From Vicia villosa (taxonomy: Eukaryota > Streptophyta > Magnoliopsida > Fabales > Fabaceae): DNA of 64,000 nucleotides. This document shows positions 56,585 to 64,000 of the stretch, in pieces. Location of the stretch: positions 84,325,712 through 84,389,711 of the forward strand of contig NC_081185.1 in assembly GCF_029867415.1 (NCBI RefSeq), written 5' to 3'. The notes beneath the pieces are model-generated. The model was not told the DNA's origin. It saw nothing but the letters and a program-made list of their open reading frames with translations, and searched no databases. The position numbers were made by a program, and so were the translations under genes. How positions within the stretch are numbered: position 1 is the stretch's first letter; each line of letters opens with the position of its first letter.

Positions 56585-56753
56585 GTCGAACCCTCCAGAT
56601 TCAGAGGTTCGACGTTGCTTTCTGGATAAATAGCTTGTGCATAAGTCAAAGGTGGTCGAATCCTCCAGATTCAGAGGTTCGACGTTGATTCTGATAGATA
56701 ACTGATGTAGAACTTCTGTATAAATCAAATGTCCCAGGATCAAAGGTTCGACG
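56585..56753 (-). repeat. repeated hairpin, two full copies and one partial, in element A
   Basis: GTCGAACCCTCCAGATTCAG continuing to AGGTTCGAC (56,585-56,613) and a near copy at 56,655-56,683 each pair 5'-GTCGAA-CCTC with GAGGTTCGAC around a CAGATTCA loop. A third copy near 56,731-56,753 keeps only the right arm. On the element's own strand they lie about 0.55-0.7 kb after the primer-binding site. Confidence 0.7.
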
Positions 56754-57285
56754 CCTTTTATTGAATAGCAGAAATCCGGGTATGATGAAGGTCGAGTTTC
56801 CTGTCCCACCCCAATCTCACAGGTATGTAGTCTAGACACGGACAAGTGGTCCCTAATGGTCACTAGGGTCTACAGTTCCCATGGGGTACAAAGTGTTTGA
56901 GGCAACAAGCGTGCCAGACACAGTGTTCCATGAAAGAACCTCGCCCAGCTGTGGTACCTCATATTGAACTCATCCATAGCAAGCGCTACGGTAGTCAACA
57001 TGAGCATCCACGCTAATCCTATGTGTCACTTGGCCTGGGTAGTGGGCCTTTTACCTCATACAAACCCCCACCTGCAAAACAGAACAGAAGACCCCAAGGA
57101 ACACAGAATATAATCCATATACATGATGTGCAAACAGAAATAAACATGATATGCAAGCAGAAAATAAACATGCAAACATATATACAAGGTATAGACATAA
57201 AGCAAATAAACACCCAGTAAATAAACAAACAAACGCAGGCTAGGATCGACTCACTAAGGATGGACCAGCAACAGGTCTAGCAACA

Positions 57286-57303
57286 TCCCCAGCAGAGTCG
57301 CCA
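57286..57303 (-). other. primer-binding site of element A
   Basis: Plus strand TCCCCAGCAGAGTCGCCA equals a tRNA 3' end including CCA; the element strand is its complement, two bases from the 5' LTR. The same 18 bases form the Ogre B site. Ogre elements are known to use an arginine tRNA primer; the isotype is not verified here. Confidence 0.85.
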
Positions 57304-57305
57304 GC

Positions 57306-60300
57306 TGTCGCACGCTCGCGAAAATCAGACAGAGTCGCCACCAATATATTTATCCCAAAGGGAAAGGAATATCAGAAAACCTAAGATGAATAAGGACGAG
57401 GTCTTTCGACCAGAGATAGGGTACGGGAGTCGGTTACGCGAGGGGAAGGTGCTAGCACCCCTCACGTCCATCGTACTCGATGGTATCCACCTATGTTTGT
57501 TGCTATCTAAAGGGTGTATAAATCTAAAGCTTAATTACTAAGGGAATGCATGCAAATGAAAGAAAAGAAACACGGGGAAAAAAAGGTTTTTAAATAGTTG
57601 TGCTCGTTCAAGCCCCGCGACCCAATGCCTACGTATCCTTTTCAGGAATCAGAGCGCCGTAGTTCGGCTCCTTAGTTTTTGTTTGTTTTTGTGTTTTTTA
57701 GTTGAACAGTTACATTCGCACTCCGCTGCTCGACCTCTGGAGTCTTAAGCTGGGAATGGAGCGGAAATAACGTGTCCGATTAGGAGAAAGAATGCCCTGA
57801 AGGCAGGAGAAAGAATGCCTCTGAGGCAAGAGATGAGGAAGAGATTTTGAGCGTTTCGAGGAAATCCCTTAAGCAAGGGAAACTCGAGTTACTCTTTGGT
57901 TTGTGTTTTTTAGAGTGGGAACTTACGCCTGAATGGGACCCTTAAGCAAGGGAGCTCCAAGCACTCGAACATCCCTTAAGCAAGGGAAGTTACAAGCTTC
58001 CATTCCCTTTTTATTAGTCAAAGTATTTATTAGTCATTTTTTATGAGTTTTCTCGGTATTTTTTTATGGGAAATTTATTCAAGTATTTTTAGATGTTTTA
58101 AGTGTTGTGAAAGAAAAGAAACTAGCCTAAGTATGAAGGGAATTTCTACCTAATGTTATCATGGTTTCTACCTAAGGTTAGGAGTAAAAGAATATGAAAG
58201 TAAAGTCACAATTAGAAGTCAATAGTGAGTAACACAATGGTACAAAAATTGGCGTGCAAGCATATAGTAACAAGTTAAAAATATAGTACAAAGTGAACCA
58301 AAAATACTACTATTTTTTTATCGGGTTTTTTATGGAAGAAAATGTGTTAGAAAGACTAAAACAACAAATAGCCTAAAACTAACAATTTTTATATTGATTA
58401 TTTTTATGAAAGAAATTGAGTTAGAAGTTTAAAAATATAGGTGAAAATTAGTTTTAATCACTAAAAGAAAATAGTAAAAACTAATTAAAATTAACTTCTA
58501 ATAATGGAAGCAGGGGGTGCAGTCTGAAAATGATGGTGTTAACAGCAGGGGCGCTAGGCCCACAAGTCAAAGCCCAACAGAGTTTGTTTTTTGGTTCATG
58601 TTTCTTCAGCACACAAAAATGGTGCATGCTGGGCCGAATGGGGGTGAATTCAGTAATTTTGGCCCAAGACGTGTTTTTTTGTTATTGATCCACATTATCA
58701 CCATTTCCAGATTAGTAAAAGAAAATAACAAACATTAAATGAATACAGATTGAAATTGAAAGGGGATCTTAGGGTTTATACGAAACAACCTTCAGCTTCT
58801 TCTTTCTCAAACGACAAAAACGGCACGCGGCAAATCTTTCTCCCTGTCACCGTCGCGTTGTTGCAGAAATGGAATTGTTGATGCTGAGGCGATGATTGAG
58901 TGAAGATGCTAAGACTTGCGGTTACGAATTCTTGAAGATTGAAGAACGTCGCGCGATGGTGGTGCTTCTGCTATGGCGCTCGATGAAGGTTGCGGCTTGA
59001 AGCGGTGATGAATGTCGCTATTTGCAGAAGAAGATGATGATTGAGGCTATGGCCGATTCAAGTAGGCACGTGTTAATCTTTCGCTTTCACTTTCCGATTC
59101 ACATTTCTTCTTCGTTTTTTTCTGTTTTGATTCTTGCTATTCCGTTTCTGTTGTGAGCCTTTTGATTTTGTTATGGAGATGATAGGTGGTTGAGACAAGT
59201 TGAAGATTGGGGGACGAATCGAGTGAGAAAAATGGTGAAGAATGGTGAAGATTTTGCGGCTCTACCTTTCTTCCTTCAAAGTCTGCAAGCGAGACAATGA
59301 TGAAGACTGATAGTGCTTCTTTTTCTGGTCTCCATTGTAAGTGGGTGAAGCTGACTATTTATAGGAGCAATCATTGGGTGATCATTAGGAATCCTTAGAT
59401 GTGGGACTCAGCATTATAGCTTGCAAGGTATTTTTCTAATTTTCTTGAATGTGGGACTTGCATTGGGTTTCTGATTTTTCTGGTTTGGGTTATATACAGG
59501 GCTGTTAGTTTTTGAATATGTGTGTTAATACATGGTATAAACTGGATGGGTGGTTAATAATATGATAAATGTAGGGCTGGCTGCAATATTAGAAGTGGTC
59601 AAGAAGGTCTGTTATGAGTTTCTATTCGTAGAATATGGAAGGACTGAATGTGTGAAATGTAGTAGGTTTTAGAAACTAATTTGAACTGTCAATTTTGATT
59701 GTGTATGAATGCAGCGACTGGTTTCTTGAATTTGAATATAAATATATGGTATATGCAAGGACTGTTTCATGGTTATGACTGGAACTGACTTAACTAATAT
59801 TGTTAGGTAGTGTTTGGTTCTTTTTTCTGGATTTTTGTGTAATAATATGAAGTATGATGTGCAGGTATTGAATTGATGGTTGTGTTAGATACATATGGGA
59901 CTGATTTTTGCATGGTTTTTCATATGGTGCAGGTTCGGTTTGAACTCGGTTAAGGGAAAGTTTTGGCTGAAAGTTTACTTGGAGGATAAAAAGAGGTGGA
60001 TATCAAAGCTGCAATTTCTGCATAGTCAAGCCTGAGCATGATTTTTAACATGATGACTTTTGATGGCGCATGAAGAATAACCGTGATGGAATTTGGGAGA
60101 ACTTGAAGGGACCATATTGGATTTAGGTTTAGGATAGAACCATTAGAATCTTGTGTAACTTATATGTAAAACACTTGTGAATCCCTATAATTATAATTGA
60201 CAGCATCTTTCTGACTTTCCCTTCTTTGTTGAATAAAATACTTCCACATTATGGTTATAGTCAAGTACTGAGGAATGTGACTTGTTTGAAAATTGGATTA

Positions 60301-60810
60301 GTATAAATTCAGAATGTTTAGTAAGCCAAAGTCAATGGGCTATGGTTGACTTGGTCAACCGTTTGACCAAAAGTCAAAGCTGTTTTTTTTTCTTGTGTCA
60401 TTCCTCTTGCAATATATTTCAATTTGAACTTTCGAATCCCTTTTTCAATTTGCGCTCCATGAAAGTTTCAATGAGACACCAAGGAATTATCCCACCAAAT
60501 GGGTGAATTTAAATCTTTAGAGAACGAATCAACTCTTCGGACATCTGATTACCAAATCATGAGATAAGTTCAACAAACCAATTATTCACCAATTATTTAG
60601 AGAAATAAACCCTAACCCACGTTACAGGAGAACTTTAGTCGAAGCAAACTTGCAAAAGACACTGAATTCATCACAAGACCCTTGATCCCATGTCTCGAAT
60701 TAATTCCTGAATGAATGCAAGGTTATGTACATGACCTATGGAAGTATGCAGATGAATGAGAAGCATAAGCCAATGAATAAATTAAGATGGGCAAATTTTG
60801 GGGTGCAACA
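57306..60810 (-). repeat. 5' LTR of element A, 3,505 bp
   Basis: A copy of 49,868-53,372 with the same length and no difference found by eye. Its TATA box is at 59,355-59,364. This LTR drives transcription toward lower coordinates. Confidence 0.95.
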
Positions 60811-60815
60811 ACCGG

Positions 60816-61079
60816 GAAGACATCCTCCATCCTATCTTATGTTGCACTCAAATCCGGGTATAGGATTTCTCACCACAAGGGGGAATCAAGCCCTTTCCCG
60901 ATACAGAATAAACAAAATAAACAAATATATATGCAACAAACACATGATATGACACAGAGCTTAGGCAGGACCTCTCTTGTTTGAGGGGGAATTTGGCATC
61001 CCTAATTCCTCATTGGGGCTGGACCAGCAACAGGTCAACCATTGGTTTGGATGAAAAACCAAGGTTTTTAACACTTATA
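60816..61079 (-). other. 5' UTR of Ogre element B, part next to the primer-binding site
   Basis: Non-coding leader between element A and the primer-binding site. The phrase 'tggaccagcaacaggtc' is shared with the equivalent part of element A (57,261-57,277), further evidence that the two are related. Confidence 0.75.
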
Positions 61080-61097
61080 TCCCCAGCAGAGTCGCCA
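61080..61097 (-). other. primer-binding site of Ogre element B
   Basis: TCCCCAGCAGAGTCGCCA on the plus strand (tRNA 3' end with CCA), six bases from the 5' LTR start at 61,104. Identical to the site in element A. Confidence 0.88.
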
Positions 61098-61103
61098 TTT
61101 TTC

Positions 61104-64000
61104 TGTGGTGTCGTTTTCTTTTACCTCCCCGTTTCACTTGGGAGGACGGCACGCTAAACCCTTCACGCGAAATTTGGAAGGAGAATGCGCCCGTGGTGGG
61201 ATGAATTTTATTTCAGTTCTTCCTACGATATCACACGAACTTTCTTATTTGTCCTACGAGTAGGAAAGGGGAAAAAAGATCTCAACTAAACCCTAGGAGT
61301 TTGCTAAGTGTGGGGATTTCACCTAGACTAGAAATTCTGGAGTCCGGGGGGTCGGTTATACATAGGGAAGTGTTTAAACACCCTACATATCTGTAGTACT
61401 CTACAGGAACCTTCTCTGTGTCATTATGATTGTGTTTGCTGCTAATGATTGGGAAAGTTTCTCCTTTGTGTTAGGAGAAGGAATTGAATTGATTTGAAAA
61501 GACAGACAGACAGACTGACTGACTATTTTTGGTATTTTATTAGCTCGCTGAGATTCCTTGTGAACCTCATGCCTACATATCCCTAGTGGAAGTCAGAGCT
61601 TAATGTAGTTCGGGGAACTAACTAGGGAAATTAATTGTTTTTTTTGTGCCTTGCTTGAAGCTCAAGGTTGAAGCTTGGAATTAAATCTCTGTTTACAGTA
61701 AAGAGACATGAAATCATCTCTACAGAGAGGTATTTGTACTATTCTACCACAAACATTTAAAGGAGTGACAGAATAACTGGATTCATTTCATTCAAGAGGG
61801 GAGTCTACTTGGTTGATCAAGTATGACAGCCATCGTGCCTCTAAAATGAAAGAAAGATGCTCATCCAAATTAGGGAAAGTGTACGAGTCTGGGGATGTGC
61901 CAGAGCATGTCTTTCAGAGTCCTAAATGGGAGACTTTGATTGAAATTGAAATTGAAATGTTTGTTTGTTTGAATGTGGTAGAGTAGTAAAAATATCTCTC
62001 TATAGAGATAAGCTATGTCTATCTACTGTATAAAAGATTTGACTTTAGCTGGCTTGTATGAGGCCCAAGCTTGAGGCTTTTTGATTGATTAATTGATATT
62101 ATTGACTCTGGGAGATGACTCCACTGGGAATTAATTACAGGGTATTTTTGTGTTCTGTACAAAGCCCAGAATTGAGGCTGACTCTTATTTAGGGATACTC
62201 TATTTGTGTGCCTTGTACAAAGCCCAAGGTTGTGGCTAACTGTTGAGGATAATTGAATGAATGACTCTATTTTATGTGCCTTGTACAAAGCCCAAGGTTG
62301 TGGCTAACTCTAGCTAGGGAAAACATTATTTTCTGCCTTGTACAAAGCCCAAGGTTGTGGCAGACTCTTAAATAAATGAATTGAGTATGGATGACTCTAA
62401 GGGGAAAAGATCCTAGGTGTTAGGAATCTTTGACACATGAAAGTATGGTTAATCTGCCTTGTACAAAGCCCAAGGTTGTGGCTACTGAATGATGAAGGAC
62501 TCACTGGGGAGACTCTATTATCTGCCTTGTACAATGCCCAAGGTTGAGGCTGACTCTTAACAGGGGAGTTTTATTGTTTGGGTGCCTTGTATGAAGCCCA
62601 AGGTTGAGGCTAACTGTTTTTGTTGGTTTTGACTCTACTGAGGAGATTTTATTTATTAAAAGACTGTTTTTCTTTGGAAGCTAACCCTTTCCAGGGATTT
62701 TGACTCAGCTGGTGAATTTGTCTGTTAAAAGACTGACTTTATCATGTTTTTTGGAGGCTGACCCTTTCCAGGGGTTTTGACTCTTTTTGGGGAAATTATC
62801 TCCTAAGAGAAATGAATCTTTATTTTTTTGACATTTTTTATTAATTGACTTTGGAGGCTAACCCTTTCCAGGGGGTTTTATTGAAAATGAAAGAATGTGT
62901 GGAAGCTAACCCTTTCCAGGGATTTATTGAAATGGAGGTTAATTTTAATTGACTTTGGAGGCTAACCCTTTCCAGGGGTTTTGTTGAAAATGAATGGCAG
63001 AAAGATTATCTAATGGAGACTTCTTGTTTAAAGCCCAAGATGAAGGCTGACTCAATGCTGAGGATGACCCAAAGCATGGATCCTAGACTCTGCTAAGGAA
63101 GATTGATGAAGATAAGGGTGACAGAGACTGTCCATGTCTCTCATTCCAAAAGGTGTACTCAATGCAAAATTGAGACAAACTTAGCTTGTTTTAAGTCTGG
63201 TTTAAATTGGAAGAAACTCACCAGGGTAGGCTAAAAGGTGGCTAAAGACCTGTTCCTATGTTTATAAGAAACCTGATGGGTCCTTGTATACAAGCTCAAG
63301 AGGAAGCTGGAAATGCTTTTAAGAAGCCTGTGGGTCCTTGTACAAAGCCCAAGAGGAGGCTAATCGAGGGTCCTTGTTATAGCACAAGAGAAAGCTATGT
63401 AGTTTTGAACTTATTTTGGCTCTAAGCAAATGGGTAAGAGGTTTCACCGGGAATAATTCCTCTTTGGGTGGATGTGTCCTATTTATTTGGATTCTAAGGT
63501 TTTTGCCAAGATGTTTCACCGGGAATAATTCATCTTGGGGGTTTGAACTACAGATCTCTAATTAGGAAAGAGCCTTCACCGGGAAGACATTCTCAATCCT
63601 AGGCCATATTCCTATAATATATATATAGTTTAACTGTCCTAAGGTTTATACTCAAACGTAGTTCTAAACTAATATATGCACAATTTATATTTGACAGTAA
63701 TTTAAATAAAGACTGTAAATTGAAAGCTTGTAAAGCCTAACCTGGATGGAGTGGAGGCCTTTGAAGAAGTATGTACAGAGCCTCAACAGTAATTTTTGTT
63801 GTTTTGTTGATAACAGTTGAATATATATATGATAAACAGTTAATGGTTTATGAAAACAGAAGAAGTGAAGATGGACAAAGGTCACATAGGTATCTGAAGA
63901 GTTTCACCGGGAATAATGCCCTTCAAATACCAGAAGAATGTTTTGAAAACAGAAAGAAGATTTTGAAAATACAGTTTTGAAAACAAGCTAAGAAGAGAAG
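61104..64000 (-). repeat. 5' LTR of Ogre element B, cut by the window end
   Basis: It matches 37,155-40,050 nearly base for base and contains both minisatellite blocks. If full length, it should extend to about 67.2 kb, where its U3 promoter and outer end lie. About ten substitutions and two length changes in short repeats (a GACA/GACT run and an AT run) separate it from the 3' LTR over the shared part. Confidence 0.93.

Larger units (their letters stand above)
49868..60810 (-). mobile_element. element A: non-autonomous Ogre-like LTR element, 10,943 bp
   Basis: Two 3,505-bp LTRs in which I found no difference enclose 3,933 bp of non-coding DNA. The TSD is ACCGG (49,863-49,867 and 60,811-60,815). 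The minus strand carries the LTR start TGTTGCACCCCAAAATTTGC, a primer-binding site and a polypurine tract that match those of Ogre element B. No gag, pol or ORF1 motif is present. The size and lack of genes fit a large non-autonomous (LARD-like) derivative mobilised by Ogre proteins. Two full LTRs, no visible divergence and a perfect TSD mean a very recent insertion. Confidence 0.9.
37155..64000 (-). mobile_element. Ogre element B (Ty3/gypsy, Tat lineage), incomplete in the window
   Basis: On the minus strand the order is 5' LTR (61,104 to beyond 64,000), primer-binding site, 5' UTR, ORF1, gag, assembly gap, integrase, long repeat-bearing 3' UTR, polypurine tract and 3' LTR (37,155-43,288). 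A separate ORF1 before gag and very long LTRs are diagnostic of Ogre. Element A is inserted in the 5' UTR. The overlapping LTR parts differ by roughly ten substitutions and two microsatellite lengths over about 2.9 kb, so the insertion is recent. The right-hand TSD lies outside the window. Confidence 0.92.

Noticed and set aside
56306..56863. 185-codon minus-strand frame in element A
   Set aside because: No similarity to gag or ORF1 that I can recognise, it crosses the hairpin repeats, and it has low-complexity composition; treated as chance.

Overview
The window looks like a gene-poor stretch of a large, repeat-rich legume genome, most probably tribe Fabeae (pea, vetch, grass pea or lentil). 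The reasons are the AT-rich base composition, several Ogre/Tat-lineage Ty3/gypsy elements with long LTRs, and a legume-style cysteine-rich peptide gene. Species cannot be fixed from the sequence alone. Apart from one small defensin-like gene, everything recognisable is transposable element, and most of it is nested.

Layout. 1-4.6 kb: AT-rich DNA with a decayed Ty1/copia-like 3' remnant. 4.6-9.08 kb: a decayed L1-type LINE (plus strand) with an internal 415-bp tandem duplication. 9.5-13.0 kb: a cluster of small elements, namely a 698-bp hAT-like element, a 182-bp Mutator-type MITE, a 267-bp 5'-truncated LINE with a perfect 15-bp target-site duplication (TSD), and a Stowaway-like MITE lying in another inverted-repeat element. 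13.1-13.8 kb: a 140-bp (TA)n tract and then the only convincing host gene, a two-exon defensin-like peptide of 75 aa. 13.87-22.1 kb: a broken copia element (minus) split by an Ogre-like solo LTR, itself split by a Tekay-like solo LTR. 24.99-34.05 kb: a second Ogre-like solo LTR containing a nearly complete 4,840-bp copia element (minus). 34.7-36.5 kb: a MITE carrying a Mutator-like element that keeps only the N-terminal PB1-like part of its protein.

37.155 kb to the window end: a minus-strand Ogre element (here 'element B'). Its order is 3' LTR (6,134 bp), polypurine tract, repeat-rich 3' UTR, integrase, a 100-N assembly gap where most of gag-pol should be, the start of gag, an open ORF1, 5' UTR, primer-binding site and the start of the 5' LTR, which runs off the window. 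In its 5' UTR sits a 10,943-bp non-coding LTR element ('element A', 49,868-60,810). A has two 3,505-bp LTRs that look identical, a 5-bp TSD, and the same primer-binding site and polypurine core as B. It is best read as a recent non-autonomous element mobilised by Ogre proteins.

The observations I would follow first are: element A as an Ogre-dependent non-autonomous family with a repeated hairpin downstream of its primer-binding site; tRNA-like modules (A box, B box, T-run) in sense orientation inside three separate Ogre-like LTRs; and the Mutator-like element reduced to a PB1-like ORF between 230-bp inverted repeats. All boundaries come from reading terminal repeats and TSDs by eye. Family names rest on recognised motifs, not on database searches.
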